The notes beneath the pieces are model-generated. The model worked only from the letters and a program-made list of their open reading frames with translations, was not told the origin of the DNA and made no database searches. This document shows positions 17,983-27,234 of a stretch of 64,000 nucleotides of DNA, in pieces. Source of the DNA: Xylanimonas cellulosilytica. Its GTDB lineage: Bacteria > Actinomycetota > Actinomycetes > Actinomycetales > Actinomycetaceae. Both the position numbers and the translations under genes were made by a program. Each line of letters starts with the position of its first letter. Position 1 is the first letter of the stretch. The stretch lies in contig JVKM01000042.1 of NCBI GenBank assembly GCA_001072465.1, positions 62,242 to 126,241 of the forward strand. Direction: 5' to 3'.

Positions 17983-19257
17983 ATGAACGCCCCCTGGAAC
18001 AACGAAGATCTGCGCCGCGCTTTTGACGCTGATTTTGACGCGCTCGTCGCCTTCGCTTCCCGGTCGAAGGCGCGGGTCGGTTTCGCCTTCCTGCGCGCCG
18101 ACGGTCAGGTCGACCTCGGGCGTCCCCTCGACGCGCGCATCAGCGCCCGGATGACCCACGTCTTTGCTCTCGCGCAGATGCGAGGCATCGAGGGTGCCGC
18201 ACACCTCGTCAACCACGGCCTGGTCGCCCTCGCAGGCCCCCTACGCGCTCCGAATGGCTCCTGGTACGCCGAGGTCGTGCCCACGTCAGAGAACAGCGCC
18301 ACCCCCGTTCCCCGTGCGGTTTTCTCACAGCGCGCACAGTCCGCGATGATCGGTGCGGCCGCCGCTGCTGCCATGGTCGGGCACGAGGACGCACGCGACC
18401 TGCTCGCCGACCTCGACGCGGACCAGGATCAGCGCTGGTGGGACCCGTGCGCCGGCGCCGTGCGTGAAGAGATTGATGCCGCGACCGGGCGCCGGTCGCC
18501 CCTGCGTCGCCTCTCCACCAACCTCGATACCGCGCAGGCCTACCTGGCCGCCTGGGAAGCGACGGGGGAGCGCGTCTGGTTCGACCGGGCCCGCTCGATT
18601 CTTCGCCTCGTCGGAGAGATCGCCGCGCGATGCGGCTTCGCCCTGCCCGACCTCTACGACGAGGAATGGCGCCCCCTGCCCGCCTCCTCCGATCAGGTGC
18701 CCGTCGAGCTCATCCGCCCCGGAGATACGCTCCCCGGCCTCGGCTTCAAGGCCGCCAGACTCATCGGACAGACCTACGCGATCCTCACTCATATGGGCGA
18801 AAAACCCGGCCCCTGGATGATCGACACCGCGACCGCGCTCTACGACCGCGCCCTCGCCGACGGATGGACGAACGAGGGCGTGGGCGGCATCGTCTACACC
18901 CTCGACCCCGCCGGTGTCGTCGCCGCCCCCCAACGCATGCACTGGGTCGTGTGCGAGGCCGCCAGCGCCGCCCGCGTCCTCGCCGAGGTCGTGGACCCCT
19001 CGCGTGCCGAGGAGCTCGCCGTCGACTACGCCCGCGCTATCGCCTGGGCCGACTCCCACGCGCGCGCCGGCATGGGCCGCTGGATCCACGAGGTCGCCCC
19101 CGACGGTTCCGTCTCCATGCTCGTCTGGGAGGGACGCCCCGACGCACTCACCGCCGCCCGCATGCTGGCACGAGGCGCCGCCCCGATCCATCTCACAGTC
19201 ACCGGCGCGACCGCCGCCCGCTACGCCTCCCAGGCCAGCCAGAGCGCGTCCTCCTGA
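17983..19257 (+). CDS. AGE-family sugar epimerase/isomerase
   Basis: A 424-residue protein of the N-acylglucosamine 2-epimerase/mannose isomerase (YihS-like) superfamily, an (alpha/alpha)6 barrel. Family blocks seen are RMTHVFALAQMRG, the NLDTAQAYLAAWEATGE helix (where AGE enzymes usually have N-M-H-x-x-E-A), a mid-barrel GGIVYTLD, and HWVVCEAASAA followed by GRWIHEVAPDG near the C-terminus. The substrate (mannose/fructose, sulfoquinovose-type or an N-acyl sugar) cannot be chosen from sequence. AGGAGA lies before the ATG. It stands alone ahead of guaB. Confidence 0.8.
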   Translation: MNAPWNNEDLRRAFDADFDALVAFASRSKARVGFAFLRADGQVDLGRPLDARISARMTHVFALAQMRGIEGAAHLVNHGLVALAGPLRAPNGSWYAEVVPTSENSATPVPRAVFSQRAQSAMIGAAAAAAMVGHEDARDLLADLDADQDQRWWDPCAGAVREEIDAATGRRSPLRRLSTNLDTAQAYLAAWEATGERVWFDRARSILRLVGEIAARCGFALPDLYDEEWRPLPASSDQVPVELIRPGDTLPGLGFKAARLIGQTYAILTHMGEKPGPWMIDTATALYDRALADGWTNEGVGGIVYTLDPAGVVAAPQRMHWVVCEAASAARVLAEVVDPSRAEELAVDYARAIAWADSHARAGMGRWIHEVAPDGSVSMLVWEGRPDALTAARMLARGAAPIHLTVTGATAARYASQASQSASS

Positions 19258-19267
19258 CGGTCCCTGA

Positions 19268-20881
<1,614 letters not shown>

Positions 20882-20903
20882 TCGCAGATAGAGCGTTCGG
20901 AAT

Positions 20904-20935
20904 GGGCGGGAGCAGTCGGTGGGCTGCTCCCGCCC
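20904..20935 (+). terminator. Hairpin after guaB
   Basis: Perfect 12-bp arms (GGGCGGGAGCAG and complement) with an 8-nt loop, 23 bp after the guaB stop. There is no T-tract. A TATCCT -10-like hexamer for the next gene follows immediately. Confidence 0.6.
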
Positions 20936-20986
20936 GCGCTATCCTAGGGGTGCGAAAACTCACAACAGCGCAAAGGAGCTGCTCCC

Positions 20987-21676
20987 ATGCTCATCCTCAT
21001 CGATCACGCGAACGTCGATTCCATCGCCAAGACCCTGGAATACCTGCCTATCGACGGCGTGACGACCAACCCGACGATCCTGTACCGAGAGGGCAAGGAA
21101 CCTCTCGAGGTTCTCCACGCCATCAAGCAGCTTCTGCCCGACGGCGCCCAGCTGCACGTCCAGATCGTCTCCCAGCGCGCCGACGATATGGTCGCCGAGG
21201 CCCGCGCCCTGCGCGGCGAAATCGGCGGTAACCTCTTCATCAAGCTCCCCGTCACGCGCGAGGGCTTCGCCGCCATCCCGCGCATCGTGCGCGAAGGCAT
21301 GCAGGTGACCGCGACCGGCATCCACTCCTCGATGCAGGGCTTCATGGCCGCCAAGGCCGGTGCCCGCTACGTCGCCCCCTACGTCAACCGCATGGACAAC
21401 TACGGCATCGACGGCGTGCGCGTCGCCTCCGAAATCCACCGCACCCTGCGCTCCTACGACCTGAAGGCCGACGTCCTGGCCGCGTCCTTCAAGAACTCCG
21501 AGCAGGTCCTCGAGCTGGTCCGCCAGGGCGTGGGCGCCATTACCGCCGCCCCCGACGTGCTGGCCGCGCTCATCAAGAACCCCGCGACCGACGCCGCCAT
21601 CGCGGACCAGAACCGCGACTTCGGCTTCCTCGTGGGCGAGCGCCGCACGTGGCTGGATCTCATCAAGGAAAAGTGA
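20987..21676 (+). CDS. Transaldolase-family protein, fructose-6-phosphate aldolase type
   Basis: A 229-residue class I aldolase barrel of the small transaldolase/FSA subfamily. Visible marks are GVTTNPTILYREGK, the Schiff-base lysine in NLFIKLPVTREG (about residue 85), GIHSSMQGFMAAKAGA and YVAPYVNRMDNYG. FSA-like enzymes cleave or form fructose 6-phosphate, or transfer dihydroxyacetone units; which applies here is uncertain. It has its own GGAGC site and a downstream terminator, so it is probably monocistronic. Confidence 0.88.
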   Translation: MLILIDHANVDSIAKTLEYLPIDGVTTNPTILYREGKEPLEVLHAIKQLLPDGAQLHVQIVSQRADDMVAEARALRGEIGGNLFIKLPVTREGFAAIPRIVREGMQVTATGIHSSMQGFMAAKAGARYVAPYVNRMDNYGIDGVRVASEIHRTLRSYDLKADVLAASFKNSEQVLELVRQGVGAITAAPDVLAALIKNPATDAAIADQNRDFGFLVGERRTWLDLIKEK

Positions 21677-21686
21677 GTCTTGTGTA

Positions 21687-21722
21687 GAGGCCCGGGGGTG
21701 GTGTTCCACCTCCGGGCCTCTT
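21687..21722 (+). terminator. Terminator after the transaldolase-like gene
   Basis: GAGGCCCGGGGGTGG and CCACCTCCGGGCCTC form a near-perfect 15-bp stem around TGTT, followed by TT, 10 bp after the stop codon. Confidence 0.75.
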
Positions 21723-21850
21723 CCATACGCGCATTGCTGCTGCGCTACCGGTGTTCCTGGTGGCTGCGCCACCGGTGTTCCGGGCGCCGTCGGGCCCGCC
21801 CGCCCGCTCGCCGTCCGCGCCACGAGCTTCGCTCGGCGCGTTGGCTCGAA

Positions 21851-21970
21851 GCCCGGCCAGGCCCTGTGGGCCCGCCGGCACCCTTCGCACTGGTGGCGCG
21901 TGGTTGGTGTGCCCGGCCAGGCCCTGTGGGCCCGCCGGCACCCTCCACACTGGTGGCGCGTGGTGGCTGG
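21851..21970. repeat. Two tandem copies of a 60-bp unit
   Basis: Units 21851-21910 and 21911-21970 both start GCCCGGCCAGGCCCTGTGGG and share most of their 60 bases. A third, shortened copy (CCCTGTGGCCC, then CACTGGTGGCGCGTGGT) lies at 22521-22567, so the copies bracket the palindrome array. Function unknown. Confidence 0.85.
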
Positions 21971-22047
21971 TGTCTGTCCGGCCCTTACCGCGCCCCCGGC
22001 GCGGCAGATGTTTATCCGGGCCCTTGCTAGCTACCTGTCTCAGTGCG

Positions 22048-22190
22048 ATCCGGATAGGTTGTGCGCATCCGGATAGGTTGTGCGCATCCGGATAGGTTAT
22101 GCGTATCTGGATAGGTTATTAAGCTATCCGGATGTTCGTTACCTATCCGGATGTTGCTTACCTATCCGGATGTTCGTTAGCTATCCACGT
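22048..22190. repeat. Array of eight ATCCGGAT-type boxes at 19-bp pitch, mirror-symmetric
   Basis: Boxes start at 22048, 22067, 22086 and 22105 as ATCCGGATAGGTT (the fourth reads ATCTGGATAGGTT). Then at 22126, 22145 and 22164 the same sequence appears inverted, as CTATCCGGATGTT. A last degenerate copy, CTATCCACGT, begins at 22181. Steps are 19,19,19,21,19,19,19 bp. The core ATCCGGAT is itself a palindrome. The regular pitch and the flip at the centre point to cooperative binding by a protein, such as an iteron, operator or partition-type site. Confidence 0.9.
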
Positions 22191-22255
22191 GTGTGATGGT
22201 ATCCGTGGGGCCTCTGCTCCCTTTCCCCCTGACGGGGCCGCATTTAGACTTGTTG

Positions 22256-22329
22256 CTAAGTGGTGTTACACCACTTAGCCGGGTATTACACCAGTTCGGA
22301 GGTGGTGTAATGCTCCCTAACTGGTGTAT
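22256..22329. repeat. Second inverted-repeat family (CTAAsTGGTGTAA)
   Basis: CTAAGTGGTG, TTA, CACCACTTAG forms a perfect 10-bp inverted repeat (22256-22278). ATTACACCA (22285-22293) and TGGTGTAAT (22303-22311) form a second, with a 9-nt spacer, and CTAACTGGTGTAT (22317-22329) is a further single box. This is a distinct motif from the 19-bp array 66 bp to its left. Confidence 0.85.
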
Positions 22330-22656
22330 GCCCCTTCGTCTGGTCCTGTGGAGGGCATGGGGATAGTTCCGCGACAATGTCGCACGTAATTCCCCTGCGG
22401 CTGCTTCAAACCTTGAATTCGCATCGTTGGAATTGCAACGTTTTGGGCAGCACTCGAAAAATGACCGCGGGAAATTATGTGCGACTTTTATTTGGCCAGG
22501 TACTGCGGTCCCGTTGTGAACCCTGTGGCCCAACACTGGTGGCGCGTGGTGCGTTGCTCGGCCAGGCTCGCCTCACCCCAGCCTTCGCGTCACCTAGCTG
22601 CCGCACGCTTCGCGCAGCTCGTACATGCGCCGCACGGAGGACATCTCAGGTGCAAC

Positions 22657-22683
22657 GAAAACGGGGGCCGGCCGCCGACCCCC
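22657..22683 (-). terminator. Terminator of the exonuclease gene
   Basis: Read on the minus strand: GGGGGTCGG, loop CGG, CCGGCCCCC, then GTTTT. It lies 14 bp past the stop of the minus-strand exonuclease gene. Confidence 0.75.
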
Positions 22684-22696
22684 GCCCGAAGCGTTC

Positions 22697-23449
22697 TTAC
22701 TCCTGGTCGTCGCCGCGGCCTCGCGGCGTGATCTGGGGCCACTCGCGATCGATGTTCGCGTCCTTGCCCTGCTTGCGCAGGTACTTCTCGAAGTCCTCGG
22801 CCCAATCCTGGTGAGCCTGGAGCTGATAGTCCATGAGCTCCAGGGCGCTCATGGACGCCAGCTGCGGGTACTTGTCCACCATGCCGGCGAGCACGTCGAG
22901 CGTCATGGCCACGTCGACCTCGGCCGTGTGAGCGTCGGGGGAAGCAACCGCCCCGTACACGGGCGCCATCTCCGTCAGCGTCTTCTTCCCCTTGCGGAAG
23001 CGGTCGAGCTTACGATCCAACACTAGCGGGTCCACGACCAGCATCGGCGCGCCCTCCAGGCGCTCCTCGAAGGAGCCCAGGCGGTGGCGGCGCAGCTCCT
23101 GGTTGACCAGCGTGATGTCGTAGGTGGCATTGAAGGCGACGACCGGGTAGCCGCGCAGCCAGTGCTCGACGATGGAGCCAGCCAGTTCGTGCAGAACCTC
23201 CTCAATGGGGCGGCCGTCGCGTCGCGCCTGCTCGGTCGTGATGCCGTGGACGGCCGTGGCCTGCTCGGGGATCTCGATGCCCGGGTCGGTCAGCCACGTG
23301 GCCACCTGGTCGGGGGCACTGACACCGCTGCGGTAGGAGGCGCCGTCGATGCGCAGCACCAGCGCGGCGGTGACGAGGCGGTCCTTGAGTGCGCGCACGC
23401 CTGTCGTCTCGGTGTCAAAACCCATCCACGGGTCGTCGATCCAGCTCAT
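22697..23449 (-). CDS. DnaQ-like 3'-5' exonuclease
   Basis: A 250-residue DEDDh exonuclease like the epsilon subunit of DNA polymerase III. Exo I is GFDTETTG (about residues 9-16), Exo II lies in VVAFNATYDITLV, and Exo IIIepsilon is HTAEVDV near residue 192. Stand-alone actinobacterial members of this type act on single-stranded DNA or RNA ends; the exact role is not visible. I chose the ATG giving MSWIDDPWMG, which has AGGAGC before it, over a longer frame. It diverges from guaB3. Confidence 0.88.
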   Translation of the reverse strand: MSWIDDPWMGFDTETTGVRALKDRLVTAALVLRIDGASYRSGVSAPDQVATWLTDPGIEIPEQATAVHGITTEQARRDGRPIEEVLHELAGSIVEHWLRGYPVVAFNATYDITLVNQELRRHRLGSFEERLEGAPMLVVDPLVLDRKLDRFRKGKKTLTEMAPVYGAVASPDAHTAEVDVAMTLDVLAGMVDKYPQLASMSALELMDYQLQAHQDWAEDFEKYLRKQGKDANIDREWPQITPRGRGDDQE

Positions 23450-23529
23450 GATTGCTCCTAGCCTTGCCGGTGACTCCAGTGTGGCAGAGGGTGGGCACAT
23501 CTGCGTCCCGGAGGCAGTAGAATCGGGTC

Positions 23530-24654
23530 ATGAGCGACGAAGTGGAAATCGGTCGTGGCAAGCGCGGACGCCGCGCCTACACGCTGGACGATATCGCCCT
23601 CGTGCCCTCGCGGCGCACCCGGGATCCCGAAGACGTCAACGTCGGCTGGCAGATCGACGCCTACCACGTCGATATCCCCCTGATGGCGGCCCCGATGGAC
23701 TCTGTGATGAGCCCGGAGACCGCGATCGCTTTCGGCCGCCTCGGCGGCATCGGCGTGCTTGACCTGGACGGCCTGTGGACCCGCTACGAGGACCCCACGC
23801 CGATCCTCGACCACATCGCTCACCTGGGTGAAGAGGAATCGATCGCGACCCTCCAGCGCGTCTATTCCGAGCCGATCAAGCCCTCGCTGATCACCGCGCG
23901 CCTCAAGCAGCTGCGCGAGGCCGGCGTGGTTGTCGCCGGCAAGCTCTCGCCTCAGCGCGTGCAGAAGTACTGGCGCGCGGTCGTGGACGCGGGCGTCGAC
24001 CTGTTCATCATTCGCGGCTCGACGGTGTCCGCCGAGCACGTATCCTCGCGCCGCGAGCCCCTCAACCTCAAGCGCTTCATTTACGAGCTGGATGTCCCCG
24101 TCATCGTGGGCGGCGTCTGCACGGATACGGCAGCCCTGCACCTGATGCGCACGGGTGCGGCGGGTGTCCTCGTCGGCTTTGGCGGGGGAGCGGCCCACTC
24201 GACGCGCCAGTCCCTGGGTGTGCATGCGCCGATGGCGACCGCGATTGCGGACGTGGCCGCGGCCCGGCGCGACTACATGGACGAGTCCGGCGGCCGCTAC
24301 GTGCACGTCATCGCCGACGGTGGCATCGGCCGCAGCGGCGACCTCTCGCGCGCGATTGCGTGCGGCGCGGACGCCGTCATGCTCGGCGCCGCCATCGCCC
24401 GCGCGGAGGAAGCTCCGGGGCGCGGCTGGCACTGGGGGTCGGAGGCGACCCATCCGGACATGCCGCGCGGCCAGCGCGTTCACGTCGGCACGACGGGCAC
24501 GCTCGAGCAGATCCTCTACGGTCCCTCGACGCGCGCGGACGGCTCCCTGAACTTCGTGGGTGCGCTCAAGCGGACCATGGCCTCGACGGGATACTCGGAG
24601 GTCAAGGACCTCCAGCGCGCCCAGGTGGTCGTCTCCCCATACTCGGCGTCCTGA
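23530..24654 (+). CDS. guaB3: GuaB3-family IMP dehydrogenase-related protein
   Basis: A 374-residue TIM-barrel protein without CBS domains, of the GuaB3 family found beside GuaB in actinobacteria. It has MAAPMDSVMSPETAIAFGRLGG, VIVGGVCT, and IADGGIGRSGDLSRAIACGADA. At the site where GuaB has its catalytic cysteine (GSICTTR) this protein reads GAAHSTR, so the Cys is replaced by His and classical IMPDH chemistry is not expected. A regulatory or different redox role is possible. The ATG lies 80 bp from the divergent exonuclease start. Confidence 0.92.
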   Translation: MSDEVEIGRGKRGRRAYTLDDIALVPSRRTRDPEDVNVGWQIDAYHVDIPLMAAPMDSVMSPETAIAFGRLGGIGVLDLDGLWTRYEDPTPILDHIAHLGEEESIATLQRVYSEPIKPSLITARLKQLREAGVVVAGKLSPQRVQKYWRAVVDAGVDLFIIRGSTVSAEHVSSRREPLNLKRFIYELDVPVIVGGVCTDTAALHLMRTGAAGVLVGFGGGAAHSTRQSLGVHAPMATAIADVAAARRDYMDESGGRYVHVIADGGIGRSGDLSRAIACGADAVMLGAAIARAEEAPGRGWHWGSEATHPDMPRGQRVHVGTTGTLEQILYGPSTRADGSLNFVGALKRTMASTGYSEVKDLQRAQVVVSPYSAS

Positions 24655-24931
24655 CTCCCGCTCGCTGAGCGTGACGAGGCCGGGGCTGAGCACGACGAAG
24701 CAGCGGCTCGTCACGACGCCAGGTTGAGTTTGACGAGGCCGGGGCGCCCGCGCGCTCGCGGGTGCACGCCCGCCCGCTTGCCCCTTGCATTTTCGGGAAT
24801 ATTCTCAATCGCTTCCGCACGTTTGTGCGTGAGGTTACACTTGTCATAACGCGTGTTGCCGTTGGTAAAGACGCCTGCGGCACGGGGCTCGCCGGCCCCT
24901 CACGGTGAGGTGAGGTTGAGAGGACATCCCG

Positions 24932-27166
24932 ATGAAGTGCGGGACACGATCACTAGCTGTATTCGGCGCGCTCGCGCTGTCCGCGATGGGGCTTGTTCCT
25001 GCCGCCTGGGCGGCCGATACGAGCCAATCGGGCGAGGCCAGCCCCGGCCTCGTCGATACTCCGATCCCCGACATCCAGGCCGTGGGCGAGGGGGACGATT
25101 CCGCGATGGTGGGGGCCACCGTGACGACGGTCGGCGTCGTGACGGCCGCCTACCCGGCCGCCGAATCCGGGCTGGGCGCGACCCTGGACGGCTACACGAT
25201 CCAGACCCCCGGATCGGGCGGTGCGTGGGAGCCGGGGCGCACACGCTCCGACGGTCTCTTCGTCTATGCGGGTAAGAAGGGCGATATTCCGGCCCCGGGC
25301 ACCTGCGTGCGCGTCACCGGCACGGTCGGTGAGTTCCCCGCGACGAGCGCGAAGGGCAACCCCCAGAGCCTCACCCAGCTGGCCGCGACCTCCGTCAGCG
25401 TGGTCGAGGGATGCCAGGCACCGACGCCCATCCCGGCGACCCGCGTCCCCACGCCGGACGAGGCCGAGGCCCACGAATCCATGCTCCTTGCTCCCCAGGG
25501 CACATGGACCATCACCGACAACTACCAGACGAACCAATACGGCACCCTGACCCTCACCCCGGGTGAGAGCCCGCTGCGCTCGGCCACCGACGTGGTGGCT
25601 CCCGGGCAGGCCGCCCGCGACTACGAGGCCGCCAACGCCGCCCGCGCGATCGCTCTCGACGACGGCACCAACACGAACCTGCAGAAGGGGACCGCCACCG
25701 AGGCCGCGTACGCCTACCTCGCGAACGGCTCGCCCGCGCGCGTCGGCTACCACGTGGCCTTCACCAAGCCCGTGGTCTTCGAGCCCCGGCACGGGTCCTT
25801 CGTCTTCCAGCCGACCTCCATGGTCGCCGGGCACCCTGACCGCTCTCCCGCGACCATCACCGGGGAGCGCCCGAGCGCCCCCACGGTCGGTGGCGACACC
25901 CGCGTGGCGACGTTCAACGTCCTCAACTACTTCTCCGACCTGGGCGTCGACGAGGCCGGATGCACGGGCTACCCGGATCGCACGGGCGCATTCGTGACGG
26001 CGAAGAAGTGCAAGGTGCGCGGCGCGTTCTCGCGCGAGGCCTTCGCTAACCAGGAGGCCAAGATCGTCTCCGCGATCAACGCGTTGGGCGCCGACGTGGT
26101 CGCCCTCGAGGAGATCGAAAATCCCGTTGCCGTGGGGGTTGGGACAGACCGCGATGCGTCCCTCGCGCGCCTCGTCGAGGCCCTCAACAAGGACGCGGGA
26201 GCGGGAACGTGGGCGTACGTGCCTTCGCCCGGGGCAGTGCCCGTGGCCGAGGACGTCATCCGCGTCGCCTTCATCTACAAGCCCGCGACCGTCGCCCCGG
26301 TCGGCTCCTCGCTGATCCACGATGACCCGGCGTTCACGGGCCTGGCGCGCCAGCCCCTCGCCCAAGAGTTCGCGCGGGTCACGGGGGAGAGGTCCACGCC
26401 CGCCTCCTTCGTCGTCATCGCCAACCACTTCAAGTCGAAGGGATCCGTGCCCGAGGGCGCGCCCGCCGGCAACGTTGATAACGGGGATGGCCAGGGTAAT
26501 GCGAACGCGATCCGTGTCGCCCAGGCGGGCGCCCTGGCCTCCTTCGCCGCCCAATTCGCGGACAAGCTGACCCTGCTCGTGGGTGACTTCAACTCCTACT
26601 CGCAGGAGGACCCGATCAAGGCCCTAGAGGCCGCGGGCTGGGAGCGCGTCTCTGGCGCGGGCGAGTCCTCCTACGTCTACGCGGGACGCTCCGGATCCCT
26701 CGACCACGTCTTCGCCAACGCAGCTGCGAAGCCGCTCCTTGCAGACGTCACCAGCTGGGCCGTCAACGCCCAGGAGTCCATCGCCTTCGAATACTCGAGG
26801 GCCGGCATGAACGCCCACCTGGCCGTCGAGGCCGATAACCCCTACCGCTCCTCGGACCACAACCCGGAGCTCATCGGGCTCACCCTGCTCGGTGGGGACA
26901 CCCCGGCCCCGACGCCGTCCGCCGACCCCAGCGCGGCCCCATCGCCGAGCGTTGAACCCTCCGCAGACCCATCCGCGTCTCCCGCGCCGGCTCCCTCGAG
27001 GGCGGCCACGGCCTCGTCCCGTAAAACACCGACGCGTGCTGCGACGGCGGGTGGTCTGGCGCGCACCGGTGCGGATGCCGGCCCGGCAATCGGCATCGGC
27101 ATCCTCCTCGCCGCAGCGGGCGGCGGACTCATCCTCCTCTCGCGCCGGCTTCGTCGCCGCGGCTGA
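24932..27166 (+). CDS. Wall-anchored ExeM/NucH-family extracellular endonuclease
   Basis: A secreted DNase of 744 residues. A signal peptide (about residues 1-28, ending AAWAA) leads to an OB-fold-like N-terminal domain, then an endonuclease/exonuclease/phosphatase domain (about 325-650) with TFNVLNYFS, VVALEEIENP, ANHFKSKG, VGDFNSY and SSDHNPELIGL. A Pro/Ser/Ala linker (about 654-700) and the cell-wall sorting signal LARTG, a hydrophobic helix and RRLRRRG end the protein. It should sit on the wall and cut extracellular DNA. The next gene, 5'-nucleotidase, shares the same anchor, and the two are probably co-transcribed. Confidence 0.92.
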   Translation: MKCGTRSLAVFGALALSAMGLVPAAWAADTSQSGEASPGLVDTPIPDIQAVGEGDDSAMVGATVTTVGVVTAAYPAAESGLGATLDGYTIQTPGSGGAWEPGRTRSDGLFVYAGKKGDIPAPGTCVRVTGTVGEFPATSAKGNPQSLTQLAATSVSVVEGCQAPTPIPATRVPTPDEAEAHESMLLAPQGTWTITDNYQTNQYGTLTLTPGESPLRSATDVVAPGQAARDYEAANAARAIALDDGTNTNLQKGTATEAAYAYLANGSPARVGYHVAFTKPVVFEPRHGSFVFQPTSMVAGHPDRSPATITGERPSAPTVGGDTRVATFNVLNYFSDLGVDEAGCTGYPDRTGAFVTAKKCKVRGAFSREAFANQEAKIVSAINALGADVVALEEIENPVAVGVGTDRDASLARLVEALNKDAGAGTWAYVPSPGAVPVAEDVIRVAFIYKPATVAPVGSSLIHDDPAFTGLARQPLAQEFARVTGERSTPASFVVIANHFKSKGSVPEGAPAGNVDNGDGQGNANAIRVAQAGALASFAAQFADKLTLLVGDFNSYSQEDPIKALEAAGWERVSGAGESSYVYAGRSGSLDHVFANAAAKPLLADVTSWAVNAQESIAFEYSRAGMNAHLAVEADNPYRSSDHNPELIGLTLLGGDTPAPTPSADPSAAPSPSVEPSADPSASPAPAPSRAATASSRKTPTRAATAGGLARTGADAGPAIGIGILLAAAGGGLILLSRRLRRRG

Positions 27167-27234
27167 CACCACGAACTCCACACTCACCACGCAGGACGCG
27201 GCGCCGTCGCCGCCCCGATGAAAGGAACACACCC

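Larger units (their letters stand above)
21723..22656. other. Gene-free, GC-poor, repeat-rich intergenic region
   Basis: About 0.93 kb with no convincing gene. The left part (to about 22020) is GC-rich and contains a 60-bp tandem repeat. The middle (about 22030-22510) is clearly poorer in GC than the rest of the window and holds two families of short inverted repeats, described separately. The right end carries a third partial copy of the 60-bp unit. Short frames exist on both strands but none has a ribosome-binding site, family resemblance or normal codon use for this genome. Confidence 0.7.

Noticed and set aside
21751..22095. Possible repeat protein encoded by the 60-bp units
   Set aside because: The period is a multiple of three, so a 20-residue repeat appears automatically. 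The frame has no start signal and its composition is unlike any neighbour.
22048..22190. 19-bp periodic array considered as a CRISPR
   Set aside because: Spacers would be only about 6 bp and are themselves similar, the repeat flips orientation half way, and no cas gene is near.
22177..22536. A 119-residue minus-strand frame in the repeat region
   Set aside because: No ribosome-binding site, no family resemblance, and it runs through both palindrome families. I treat the region as non-coding.
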